DNA of 64,000 nt from an uncultured Paraburkholderia sp. Lineage in GTDB: Bacteria; Pseudomonadota; Gammaproteobacteria; Burkholderiales; Burkholderiaceae. The position numbers and the translations under genes were made by a program. Below the pieces are notes generated by a model. That model was given only the letters and a program-made list of their open reading frames with translations, was not told where the DNA came from and ran no database searches. This document shows, in pieces, positions 1 through 8,850 of the stretch; within the stretch, counting starts at the first letter, position 1, and every line of letters starts with the position of its first letter. The DNA lies in NCBI GenBank assembly GCA_940746715.1, contig CALNWN010000003.1, positions 186,001 through 250,000 on the forward strand. Reading direction: 5' to 3'.

Positions 1-196
1 GCGGCGCAGGGCATGACGAATGAGGACGGCTCCACAATGAACCGAGCGTGGTGCCTGTGTGGTGTTCGCAAAAGCCTGCGAAATTTCGCAACGACAAGGA
101 GGAAGAGGACGAACAAATTGCGACGCGCGTGCGTTGCAGCTCGCGACGAGCGGCCTTGCGCGCATTCAGCAAGACCGCCCGTCGGCGCTTCGGCGA
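1..196. other. left-edge stretch without a recognised gene
   Basis: No reading frame here resembles a family I recognise. Short frames cross it, including one that continues as an antisense shadow of the SDR gene on its right. It may hold the degraded 3' end of a neighbour lying off the edge, but nothing in the sequence proves that. Confidence 0.3.
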
Positions 197-949
197 TCAG
201 ACTTGAGCCTGTCCGCCGTCGACGAACAACTCGGCGCCGTTCACGAAGCTCGCGTCGTCGGAGGCGAGGAAAAGCGCTGCACCGGCGATTTCCTCCGGCT
301 CGCCGACCCGCCCCATCGGAATACGCGAGGCGAGATAGTCGAGCAGGCCTTGCTGTTGCGCGGTGTCAGGGCCGGCCAGTTCGACGAGGCCGGGCGTTCT
401 CGTCGCGCCCGGGCTGATCGTGTTCACGCGGATCTGGCGATCCTTCAGGTCGAGGATCCAGCTGCGCGCAAAGGCACGGATCGCGGCTTTCGACGCCGAA
501 TAGACGCTGAAGGCGGCGGTGCCCTCGATGGTCGTCGTCGAGCCGGCGAGAATCACGGACGCGCCTTTGGCGAGCAGCGGCAACGCCTTTTGCACGGTGA
601 AGAGCGTGCCCTTCACATTGCGGTCGAAGGTGTCGTCGTAATGCGCCTCGGTGATCTCGCCGAGCGGCAGCATCGAGCCGCCGCCCGCGTTCGCGAAGAG
701 CACGTCGAGACGCCCCTTTTCGCCGCGAATCTGTTCATACAGCGCGTCGAGCTGTTCGAGCTTCGACGAATCGACGCGTACACCCGTCGCGTTGCCGACC
801 GCCGCGACCGCCGCATCGAGCTCCGCCTGCCGGCGGCCGGTGATATAGACGTGCGCGCCTTCCGCTGCAAAGCGCTTTGCGGTGGCGAGTCCAATGCCGC
901 TGGTTGCGCCGGTGACCAGGGCGATTTTGCCTTAGAGCTTGCGTGCCAT
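197..949 (-). pseudogene. SDR-family oxidoreductase with stop at codon 6
   Basis: A classical short-chain dehydrogenase/reductase of 250 codons. Reading from the ATG at 949, the frame shows the cofactor motif TGATSGIG, the NAG motif (FANAGGG), the catalytic YSASK and the C-terminal FVDGGQ. The product would be a cytosolic NAD(P)-dependent oxidoreductase; its substrate cannot be told. Codon 6 is TAA (932-934) where the family normally has an acidic residue (MARKLEGK), so one G-to-T change in GAA would explain it. The rest of the frame is open, but I see no standard start codon between the stop and the Rossmann motif, so an internal start would lose the cofactor site. A LysR remnant lies divergently on its 5' side, a common regulator-SDR pairing. 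Confidence 0.85.
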
Positions 950-1042
950 GATGTTGCTCCTTTGCTGTCAAGTCGCGTTGACCGGGTTGGTGTTGCGATG
1001 TGAGGAGAATATCGACGCCCGCGTCGTTTCGAAATAGAATCG

Positions 1043-1792
1043 ATGTCGCGCCAGCTGGCGTTGACCGAGTTCGGCCGCACGATCTGCGAGAAGGCCGGCG
1101 ACGTGTACCGCCTCGCCGAAGACGCCGAAAATGCCGCGCGCGAAATGTCGGCAAAGCCGCGAGGGCTGATTCGTCTCGCGGTGCCGATGTCGTTCGGCGT
1201 GCGTTGGGTGGCGCCGCTTTTGCCGGACTTCTTGCGCCGCTATCCGGACGTGTCGGTTGATCTGCACTTGTCGGACGCGACCGTCGATCTCGTCGCCCAG
1301 GGCTTCGACGCCGCGCTGCGCATTGCCGCGCTGCCCTCGTCGCTGGTGGCGCGGCGCCTGTGTGTCGTCTCGCAGCTTCTGGTGGCGACGCTCGGCTATC
1401 TGCAACGCTGCGGCCGGCCTCTTCATCCTCGCGAGCTCGCCGCGAGGCCGTGCCTCTCCTACGCGTACCGCGCGCAGCGACGTCTGGCGCTTTACCAACG
1501 ATGCGGGCGAAGAAGAGGCCGTCACGCCGGCCGGCCCCTTGCGGGTCAACAACGCGGACGCGCTGCTGCCGACGCTGCTCGCCGGGCTCGCGATCGCCGA
1601 GTTGCCCGACTTCATGGCCGGCGAATATCTGGCCGACGGACGGCTGGAGACGATCCTGAGCGGTTGGCATCTGACGCGAGGCGGGCTGTATTTCGTCACG
1701 CCATCGGCAAGAGCACGGCCGGGGAGGTCGCGGCGCTGGCGGACTACCTCGCCGCACACCTGAGCGCGCCCGCGTGGCTTGCGCCGCAATAG
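1043..1792 (+). pseudogene. LysR-family regulator, HTH deleted and two frameshifts
   Basis: The frame opens with RQLALTEFGRT, which in LysR proteins lies just after the N-terminal helix-turn-helix (about residue 60). The DNA-binding domain is therefore missing, and only about 90 bases separate this point from the start of the divergent SDR gene, so a deletion probably removed it. The substrate-binding domain continues (PRGLIRLAVPMSFG) but shifts frame near 1475 (into SDVWRFTNDAGEE) and back near 1720 (into GEVAALADYLAAHL). The product cannot bind DNA as a LysR protein. The original target was probably the adjacent SDR gene. Confidence 0.8.
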
Positions 1793-2035
1793 CCGCAGGC
1801 GCATGCTCGTGTGTCCGTCGAGCCGAATCAACGATTGGTCGAAAAAACGCAACAATCGTTCTCAACCGGCGCTCTTCCATAACGCGGGGCGCGTCCGTAT
1901 TCTCCATCCACCGTGTAGCGAGGTTCGCATCGCAGTTGGCCAGGCAGTCAGCGCGGATCGTGCTGGCTTTCGTAACATTGGCGCCGGATCATGTAGCCGG
2001 CTATCGCCCGACAACCTGAAACAGGAGAAACGACC

Positions 2036-2870
2036 ATGCCGTACGTCACAACGAAGGACAACGTCGAGATTTTCTACAAGGACTGGGGCCCGAAGGACGC
2101 GCAGCCTGTCGTCTTCCATCACGGCTGGCCCTTGTCTTCCGACGACTGGGATGCGCAGATGCTCTTCTTCGTGCAGAACGGTTATCGCGTGATTGCGCAT
2201 GACCGGCGCGGCCACGGCCGCTCGTCGCAAGTGTCGGACGGTCACGACATGGATCACTACGCCGCGGATGCGTTTGCCGTAGCCGAAGCGCTCGATCTGC
2301 GCAACGCCGTGCATATCGGCCATTCCACGGGCGGCGGCGAGGTGGCGCGTTATGTGGCAGCACGGCGAGCCCGCCGGCCGTGTCGCGAAGGCCGTGCTGG
2401 TGAGCGCCGTGTCGCCGCTGATGCTCAAGACCGAGGCGAATCCGGAAGGCCTGCCGCTCGAGGTTTTCGACGGCTTTCGCAAGGCGCTGGCCGACAATCG
2501 CGCGCAGTTTTTCGTCGACGTTCCGGCGGGCCCGTTCTACGGCTTTAACCGGCCGGGCGCGACGGTGCATCAAGGCGTGATCCAGAATTGGTGGCGTCAG
2601 GGCATGATGGGCAGCGCGAAGGCGCACTACGAAGGCATCAAGGCCTTTTCGGAAACGGATCAGACCGAAGACCTGCGCGCGATTTCAGTGCCGACGCTGG
2701 TGCTGCACGGCGAAGACGATCAGATCGTGCCCATCGCGGACTCCGCGCACAAGTCGATCAAGCTGTTGAAGAACGGCACCTTGAAGACGTATCCGGGCTT
2801 CTCGCACGGCATGCTGACGCTGAATGCCGACGTGCTCAACGCGGATCTTCTGGCGTTCGTGCGAGGGTAA
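2036..2870 (+). pseudogene. alpha/beta hydrolase (chloroperoxidase-like), frameshifted
   Basis: An alpha/beta-hydrolase of the non-haem chloroperoxidase/esterase type, about 277 codons when both frames are joined. The first frame carries the oxyanion HGWP motif, DRRGHGRS and the nucleophile elbow GHSTGGG. The second frame carries the acid (LVLHGEDDQIVP) and the late catalytic histidine (PGFSHGM). A single missing base at about 2353-2356 (after VARYV) separates them, so a product from the ATG would keep the nucleophile but lose acid and histidine. A good ribosome site (AGGAG) lies just before the ATG. The lesion is small and looks recent because both halves are otherwise well preserved. Confidence 0.85.
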
Positions 2871-2919
2871 AGCACGAACGCGCGCCCCCGCGCCCTTGCG
2901 CCCCGGCGTCGCTGGGGCG

Positions 2920-3477
2920 CTATTCCTCACCCTCGTCGCGCCCCGCACCGCCGCTGCGCTGCACCTCGCGCTCGGTCAATTCGCGGGCGCGCTCTTCCAG
3001 CTTGCCTAGCAGGCGGTCCAATTGAGCTGCTTCTTCGTCGGTGAGACAGGCGGCCAGTTCCATGTTGTAGTGCTGGCCGCCTGCGTGCGCCCGCGCGTAG
3101 GCGGCCTCGCCCGACTCGGTCAGATTCAGGCTCAGAATCCGCTTGTTCTCACGCTGACGGGCACTGGCCAGCAGGCCGCGCTGCACGAGTTGCGCCACAC
3201 AGCGGCTCGCAATGACCGTATCGAGGCTCGTCAACCCGGCCAGCTTCGAGAGACTGAGACCCGGATGCTGTCCGACGAACGCGAGAATGCGCCAGTCGCG
3301 CCGGCTAATGCCGATCTCGCGGCGAAACATCAGGCCGACGCCTCGTATGCCCACGCGCGTCAGCTTGTGGATGCGATAGAGCAGAAACTCGTCGATATGG
3401 CCGGGATGCTTGATGGCGCCCGACGAAGCAACAGGATCCGGCACGGTGCGGTCCTCGCGCGTGATTGAGGGCGACAT
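2920..3477 (-). CDS. MarR-family transcriptional regulator
   Basis: An intact 185-residue MarR-type regulator. The winged helix-turn-helix spans about residues 58-125 (RRDWRILAFVGQHPGLSLSKLA, then the wing RQRENKRILSLNLTESG), flanked by helical dimerisation segments; the C terminus is acidic. It is divergent from the sulfatase gene, and the 124-bp gap between them holds the palindrome TTTGACTAGGTCAAA (3510-3524), typical of MarR operators, so autoregulation and control of the sulfatase/MFS pair are likely. The regulated genes are decayed while the regulator is open, so it may have kept other targets or simply not yet mutated. The ligand cannot be predicted. Confidence 0.85.
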   Translation of the reverse strand: MSPSITREDRTVPDPVASSGAIKHPGHIDEFLLYRIHKLTRVGIRGVGLMFRREIGISRRDWRILAFVGQHPGLSLSKLAGLTSLDTVIASRCVAQLVQRGLLASARQRENKRILSLNLTESGEAAYARAHAGGQHYNMELAACLTDEEAAQLDRLLGKLEERARELTEREVQRSGGAGRDEGEE

Positions 3478-3509
3478 CCATTATCGGCGATTGTGCGTGC
3501 GCACATACT

Positions 3510-3524
3510 TTTGACTAGGTCAAA
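3510..3524. promoter_or_regulatory. predicted MarR operator
   Basis: TTTGAC-TAG-GTCAAA is a perfect 6+6 inverted repeat with a 3-bp spacer, 33 bp upstream of marR and 77 bp upstream of the sulfatase start. Its size and spacing match known MarR-family sites. A second imperfect repeat (TGTGCG-TG-CGCACA) lies about 10 bp to its left. Confidence 0.6.
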
Positions 3525-3601
3525 CGTGCGCAGCGCCTCTAGGATCGAAGCCGCCACAATCGACCAATCGAGCCTTCGACGGCGCTTTCCACAGGCACGC
3601 C

Positions 3602-5180
3602 ATGACCGCCATTCGTAACGTACTTTTCATCATGTGTGACCAGCTGGGGCGCGATCATCTCGGCTGCTACGGACACCCTTACCTGCGCACCCGCAATATC
3701 GACGCGCTCGCCGCGCGCGGCGAGCGCGTCGATCACGCGTATGTGAGCTCGGGCGTGTGCGGGCCGTCGCGCATGTCGTATTACACCGGCCGCACGATGA
3801 CGAGTCACGGCGCGAACTGGAACCGCGTCCCGCTGTCGATCGGCGAGATCACGCTCGGCGAGTATCTGCGCCGCCATGGCCGCTCGCTCGCGCTGGCGGG
3901 GAAAACGCACGTGATGGTGGACAGCGGCAGTATGGCGCGCCTCGAAATCGCGGGCGACAGTCCTTTGGGCGTGCGGCTTCGCGCCGGCTCCTTCGTCGAA
4001 CTCGACCGCTACGACGGCCATCATGAGCCCGGACGCGAGAGCGGCCACCCGGCCTGGCTGCGCGCCAACGGCTACGCCAGCGAGCGGCCGTGGAGCGATT
4101 ACGTCATCAGCGTCGAGGACGATCGCGGCGAGGTCCGTTCCGGCTGGAAAATGCGCAACGCACGTTGGCCTGCGCGCGTCGAAGAAGCGCACTCCCAGAC
4201 CGCGTACATGACGAATCAGGCGATTCGCTATATCCAGGAGCAGGGCGACGAGCCGTGGGCGTTGCATCTGTCGTATGTGAAACCCCATTGGCCGTACGTG
4301 GCGCCGCGCCCGTATCACAACATGTATTCGCTCGACGAATGCCTGCCGCTCGTGCGCAGCCGTGCTGAACTCGACAATGCGCATCCGGTGACGGCCGCCT
4401 ATCGGCAGCACGAGGAGAGTATCAACTTCTCGCGCGAGGAGGTCTCCAATACGGTGCGGCCGGTGTACAGGGGCTTATCCAGCAACTGGACGATCATCTC
4501 GGCCGGGTCTGGGAAACGCTCGACAAACTGGGCCGCTGGAAAGACACCTTGATCATTTTTACCGCGGATCACGGCGATTTTCTCGGCGACCACTGGCTCG
4601 GAGAAAAGGAGCAGTTCTACGACACTGTGCAGCGCGTGCCGATGATCGTCCACGACCCGTCCGCCGCTTGCCGATGCGACGCGCGGCAGCGTGCAAGAGC
4701 GCTTCGTGTCGTGCATCGACGTGGTGCCGACCGTCCTCGACGCGCTCGGGTTGACGGCCTACCGCGAGCGGATCGAAGCGGCATCGCTGCTGCCCCTCAC
4801 GCGCGGCACGCTGGCCGACAGCGGCGACTGGCGCGATTACGTGGTCTCCGAGCTCGACTACAGCTTTCGCGGCGCGCGCCTCGCGCTCGGCCGGGCGCCG
4901 CACGAATGCCGCGGCTGGATGGTGCGCGACGCGCGCTACAAGTACGTGCATCGTGCATTGGGCCGGCTTTCGTCCGCAACTGTTCGATAGGCAAGCCGAT
5001 CCAAACGAGTTCGTCGATCTCGGAGCGGATCGCACGCATGAATCCGTGTGCGCGCGCATGCACGCGCGGCTCGTCGACTGGCACGGCTCGCTCAAACAGC
5101 GCGTGACGATGACCGACGCCGACGTAGAGAGCCACACCAACACGCACAAGGAGTGGGGTGTGCTTTTCGGCGAGTGGTAA
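3602..5180 (+). pseudogene. sulfatase / phosphonate monoester hydrolase, three frameshifts
   Basis: An alkaline-phosphatase-superfamily hydrolase of about 525 codons. The N-terminal metal site (FIMCDQLGRDHLGCYGH) and the formylglycine-type nucleophile region (SGVCGPSRMSYYTGR) are present, then FTADHGDFLGDHW with the second metal ligands, then the C-terminal region ending HKEWGVLFGEW. The frame shifts near 4470, 4665 and 4950; the last is a 7-bp tandem duplication (CGTGCAT twice, 4945-4958). The product from the ATG would lack the second half of the metal centre. It probably cleaved a sulfate or phosphonate ester imported by the adjacent MFS carrier, under the divergent MarR regulator. Confidence 0.85.
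4945..4958. repeat. 7-bp tandem duplication inside the sulfatase gene
   Basis: CGTGCAT occurs twice in tandem. Removing one copy restores a continuous frame reading YVHWAGFRPQLFD, so the duplication is the third frameshift of the sulfatase. Confidence 0.8.
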
Positions 5181-5303
5181 CGGGTAGAGGGCCGCGCGGC
5201 CGTGCGCCGCCGCTTCGGCAAGTGGCGCCCGGCCAGCCCTCGATCCATGCATACCGGTCGCCCCCGACAAGAACCGGCACCGACAAGCCAACGCAACGCG
5301 TAG

Positions 5304-6308
5304 CTGTATGCGCTGCGCTTTCTGCTCGGAGCCGCGGAGGCCGGTTTTTTCCCCGGCGTGGTGCTGTACCTCACCTACTGGTTCCCGAACCGGCAACGCG
5401 GACGCATCATGAGCCTCTTCGTGATGGCGGTGCCGCTCGCGGGCATTATCGGCGGCCCGCTGTCCGGCCTGATCATGAGCGAACTACATGGCGCGATGGG
5501 CCTCGCCGGCTGGCAGTGGCTGTTCCTTGTCGAAGGCGCACCGGCGATCCTACTCGGTCTCGCCGCGTATTTCGTTCTGGACGATCGTCCCGCGGATGCC
5601 CGCTGGCTCAGCGACGCCGAGAAAGCGCGGATCGCGGCGGCGCTCGCCGACGCCCCGAAGCAGCACGGCGGCGGCGCGCATGGACCCGTGCGCCTCGCGC
5701 AGGTGCTGACCAACCCGCGCATCTATCTGATGTCCGCGATCTACTTTTCCGTCTTCCTCGGGCTGAACGCCATCGGCTTCTGGATACCGACGCTGCTGCG
5801 CCAGGTCGGCGTCCACTCGATCAGCCACATCGGCTGGCTGAGCGGCGGCATCTCGGCGTGCACGGCAGTCGGCATCGTGCTGATCGGCCGTCACTCGGAC
5901 CGGCGGATGGAGCGGCGCTGGCATGTCGCCGCGAGCGGTCTTGCCGTGAGCGCGAGTTTTCTGCTGCTGCCGCTGGCCGCGCATAGCGTCGCGCTGACGG
6001 TCGCGGCGCTGGTGGTCGCCTCCGTGAGCATTTACTCGACGCTGTCGCTCTTCTGGACGATCCCCACACTCTATCTGCAGAAAGACGCCATGGCGGCGGG
6101 CGTCGCCACCATTACGGCGATTGGCGCGATCGGCGGTGCAGTGAGTCCTTCGCTCGTTGGTCTGCTGAAGACGTCGACGGGCAGTGTGTACGCGGGATTG
6201 GCCGTGGTCGGCGTGGTGCTCGCGCTCGGCATGCTGGCGTTGCTGCGCGTGGTGCGGCCGCAGCCGGCGAGCGCGCCGCGGCAAGTGGAAGCGGCGGCGG
6301 GCCGTTGA
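5304..6308 (+). pseudogene. MFS transporter (anion:cation symporter type), 5' truncated
   Basis: The open frame begins abruptly inside the protein, directly after a TAG at 5301-5303, with YALRFLLGAAEAGFFPGVVLYLTYWFP. That is the TM4-TM5 signature of major facilitator carriers of the anion:cation symporter family. The remaining roughly 330 residues hold the later membrane helices in one unbroken frame. About 110 N-terminal residues (TM1-TM3) are missing, and only 120 bp separate it from the sulfatase remnant, which indicates a deletion. It likely once imported an organic anion used by the sulfatase. An internal Met could start translation, but a carrier without TM1-3 should not work. Confidence 0.75.
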
Positions 6309-6386
6309 GGCAGGGCGAAGGAACGTGTATTGCGCAAAAGATGCGCCGCGCCTAAAACGGGCGGCTGGATCAGCGCGCCGGAATAA

Positions 6387-6710
6387 TCAGTACGTCGGCA
6401 CCGACGGATCGACCTGACGCGACCACGCGTCGATTCCGCCTTGCAGATTGAAGACGTTCGCGTGGCCGCGCGACTCGAGGAACATCGCGACCTGGGCACT
6501 GCGCGCGCCGTGATGGCAGATGCAGACGATCTGCGCGTCGTCGTCCAGTTCTTCGCTGCGCGCGGGAATCTCGCGCATGGGAATGGACACGATGCCGGGC
6601 ATGGCGGCCGTCTGGATTTCCCACGGTTCGCGCACGTCGAGCAGCACGGGAGCGGGGCGCGAAGTGTCGGCGAGCCATTCGGCGAGCGCCGGAGCGGTCA
6701 GGTTTTGCAT
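6387..6710 (-). CDS. single-domain rhodanese-like protein
   Basis: An intact 107-residue rhodanese domain: substrate loop CHHGAR at 65-70 with the persulfide-forming cysteine Cys65, preceded by LLDVREPWE (23-31) and followed by NLQGGIDAW. It is a cytosolic sulfurtransferase of the GlpE/PspE class; the physiological acceptor is unknown. It lies 61 bp downstream of the PCMT-like gene on the same strand, and the two are likely co-transcribed, an arrangement I know from other Burkholderia, where tolC often follows. tolC is absent here. Confidence 0.85.
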   Translation of the reverse strand: MQNLTAPALAEWLADTSRPAPVLLDVREPWEIQTAAMPGIVSIPMREIPARSEELDDDAQIVCICHHGARSAQVAMFLESRGHANVFNLQGGIDAWSRQVDPSVPTY

Positions 6711-6771
6711 CAGCGGGACTTCCGTTCAGAGGACGGCGCGGTGCGCGCGCCGTCCATGAAAAACAGGCGGA

Positions 6772-7425
6772 TCAGAACTTGAAGCGCGGCGGCTGCACGG
6801 CGTTGACGAGCGGCTCGACATACGTTTCGAACACGTCGGCAATACGGTACTGTTTTTCGTCGATGCGCGTGATGATCTGCGCCTTCATGACCGGCGCCGT
6901 GCCGACAAACGCAGCCAGACGGCCGCCGATCTTCAGATGCTCCAGAATTTCCTGCGGCAGCACCGGCAGGCCGCCCGACACACAGATCACGTCGTACGGA
7001 GCAGCAGCGGCCCAGCCGCGCGCGGCGTCGCCGGTCGCGACTTCCACGTTCAGCACGCCATTCGCGATCAGGTTGGTCTTGGCCAGTTCCGCGAGTTCCG
7101 GTTCGATGTCCACCGTCAGCACATGTTGCGCGCGATGCGCGAGCAACGCCGCCATGTAGCCCGAGCCGGCGCCGATTTCGAGCACGCTTTCGTGCTTCTT
7201 AACCGCCAGTTCCTGCAGCACGCGCGCCTCGACGCGCGGCGCCAGCATGTGCTGGCCGGCCGGCAGCGGCACTTCGAAGTCGGCGAAAGCCAGTTCGCGG
7301 TACGCGGCGGGGACGAAGTTCTCACGCTTGACGATCGACAGCAGATTCAGCACGTCCTGGTCGAGCACTTCCCAGGGGCGGATCTGCTGTTCGATCATGT
7401 TGAAACGCGCTTGCTCGATGTTCAT
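6772..7425 (-). CDS. protein-L-isoaspartate O-methyltransferase family protein
   Basis: 217 residues with SAM motif I VLEIGAGSGYM at about 81-91, an acidic loop LTVDIEPEL, and the C-terminal strand IGGRLAAFVG. The family uses SAM to methylate L-isoaspartyl residues for repair. The pre-motif region reads PLPAGQHMLAP rather than the usual GQTISQP, so this belongs to the divergent PCMT-like branch common in Betaproteobacteria, and its repair activity is uncertain. The ATG at 7425 starts the conserved MNIEQARFNMIEQQIRPW, so longer upstream starts are rejected. It probably heads a two-gene unit with the rhodanese. Confidence 0.85.
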   Translation of the reverse strand: MNIEQARFNMIEQQIRPWEVLDQDVLNLLSIVKRENFVPAAYRELAFADFEVPLPAGQHMLAPRVEARVLQELAVKKHESVLEIGAGSGYMAALLAHRAQHVLTVDIEPELAELAKTNLIANGVLNVEVATGDAARGWAAAAPYDVICVSGGLPVLPQEILEHLKIGGRLAAFVGTAPVMKAQIITRIDEKQYRIADVFETYVEPLVNAVQPPRFKF

Positions 7426-7651
7426 GGTGGGTTTGCGGTTCTGGTTTGGCGAGTGTGGCGATTTTTCCGCTGCGCGGGGGCCGGGCATGGGGCCGGCAGG
7501 GCGTGCCAGCGCAGGGTAACTGCAGAATTGTACCAAATGGCGCCGGGGTTCCGGGCTTGGGCGGGCGGTTGGCCGTGGCGGCTCCGGTTCGTCTTGCCCC
7601 GTGTTTATCCCTAGCAATCCGGCCTTGCAGTTCGGCGCGTCTTCGCCCAAA

Positions 7652-7671
7652 AAATGTAATCGATTACATTT
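7652..7671. promoter_or_regulatory. 20-bp perfect palindrome, predicted LacI-type operator
   Basis: A perfect 20-bp palindrome with core TGTAATCGATTACA and central CG, ending 15 bp before the GTG of the LacI-family gene. A/T-flanked palindromes with a central CG are typical of LacI/PurR-family sites. Its position suggests autorepression and control of the whole downstream ABC operon. Confidence 0.7.
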
Positions 7672-7686
7672 GCGGGACCTGATTGC

Positions 7687-8847
7687 GTGTCCAAACCGAC
7701 GTCAAAAGCGAAGCCTGCCGCAGTGGCCGGGAGCCGAGCGGAGCCTCTGGCGCGGCCCGACGCCCGGCCCGAGCCGCGGGCTGGCTTGCGCCGGCAGCCG
7801 CGGCCGCAGCCGCGCCCGCCCGAGCCCGCCCGGCCCGCTGCCGAAGACCTGTCGATCGCCGGCGTCGCGAGGCAAGCCGGCGTTTCAGTCGCCACGGTGT
7901 CGCGCGTGCTGAACGCCCACGAGAACGTCCGGCCCGCGACGCGCGACAAGGTGCTGGCCGCCATCGACGCAAGCGGCTACCGCGTCAACGAACTCGCGCG
8001 CAATTTGCGCACGGCGGAAAGCCGCCTGCTGCTGACCATGGTGCCCGACTTCGGCAATCCGTTTTACGCGGAGATCGTGCGCGGCATCGACAGCGTGGCG
8101 CGCCAGCACGGCTACTTCATGCTGTTGTGCGACACCGGCGCGGACGCCGGCCGCGAGCGCAGCTACTTCGACCTGCTGCGCCGCCGCCGCGCGGACGGCG
8201 CGATCTGTCTCGACCCGGCGACGATCCAGCAGGCGCTCGGCGAAGCGTCCAGTGCGCTGCCGTGGGTCGCCTGCTGCGAGTTCGATCCGTCGATGGGCGT
8301 GCCTTACGTCGGCATAGACAACTACCGGGCCGCCGGCGACGCGGTGCGGCATCTGCTCGCGCGCGGTCACCGGCGCATCACGCTCATCAATTCCGACATC
8401 GACTATCTGTACGCGCGGCAGCGTCAGCAAGGCTATCTGGACGCGCTGACCGAGGCAGGCATCACGCCGCTCGACGGCTGGCGCATGAACCTGAACAGTC
8501 TCGACTACGAGGCGGGCACCTCGGCCGCCGCCGTGCTGATGCAGACGACGCACGCCCAAAACGCCGCGCCGACCGCGATCTTCGCCGTCTCGGACACGCT
8601 CGCGACCGGCGTGCTGCATGGCCTGCGCAGCATCGGCAAACGCGTGCCGGACGACGTCGCCGTGGTCGGCTTTGACGACATCTCGATCGCGTCGCAAGTC
8701 GATCCGCCGCTCACCACCATCGCGCAGCCCATGCGCGAGCTCGGCGAAACCGCCGCGCGCCTGCTGTTGCAACGGCTCGCGAATCCGCTCGCGAACGTGC
8801 CGGGCGTGCTGCTGCCGCACCGGCTCGTGATTCGCGAGAGCACCTGA
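7687..8847 (+). CDS. LacI-family transcriptional regulator of a sugar ABC operon
   Basis: 386 residues from a GTG start. The LacI helix-turn-helix (LSIAGVARQAGVSVATVSRVLN) is at about 55-76, followed by the hinge helix and a periplasmic-binding-like effector domain ending TTIAQPMRELGETAARLLLQRL. The first 54 residues are an unusual Pro/Arg/Ala-rich tail; no ATG lies between the GTG and the HTH, so the tail is either real or the true start is atypical. It stands 3 bp before the ABC ATPase gene. The palindrome 15 bp upstream is its probable operator. It likely senses the sugar or polyol imported by the downstream transporter. Confidence 0.85.
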   Translation: MSKPTSKAKPAAVAGSRAEPLARPDARPEPRAGLRRQPRPQPRPPEPARPAAEDLSIAGVARQAGVSVATVSRVLNAHENVRPATRDKVLAAIDASGYRVNELARNLRTAESRLLLTMVPDFGNPFYAEIVRGIDSVARQHGYFMLLCDTGADAGRERSYFDLLRRRRADGAICLDPATIQQALGEASSALPWVACCEFDPSMGVPYVGIDNYRAAGDAVRHLLARGHRRITLINSDIDYLYARQRQQGYLDALTEAGITPLDGWRMNLNSLDYEAGTSAAAVLMQTTHAQNAAPTAIFAVSDTLATGVLHGLRSIGKRVPDDVAVVGFDDISIASQVDPPLTTIAQPMRELGETAARLLLQRLANPLANVPGVLLPHRLVIREST

Positions 8848-8850
8848 ACC

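Noticed and set aside
7652..7671. The 20-bp palindrome as a terminator for the PCMT-like gene
   Set aside because: It is upstream of that gene's start, has no loop and no T tract, and sits immediately before a LacI-type gene.
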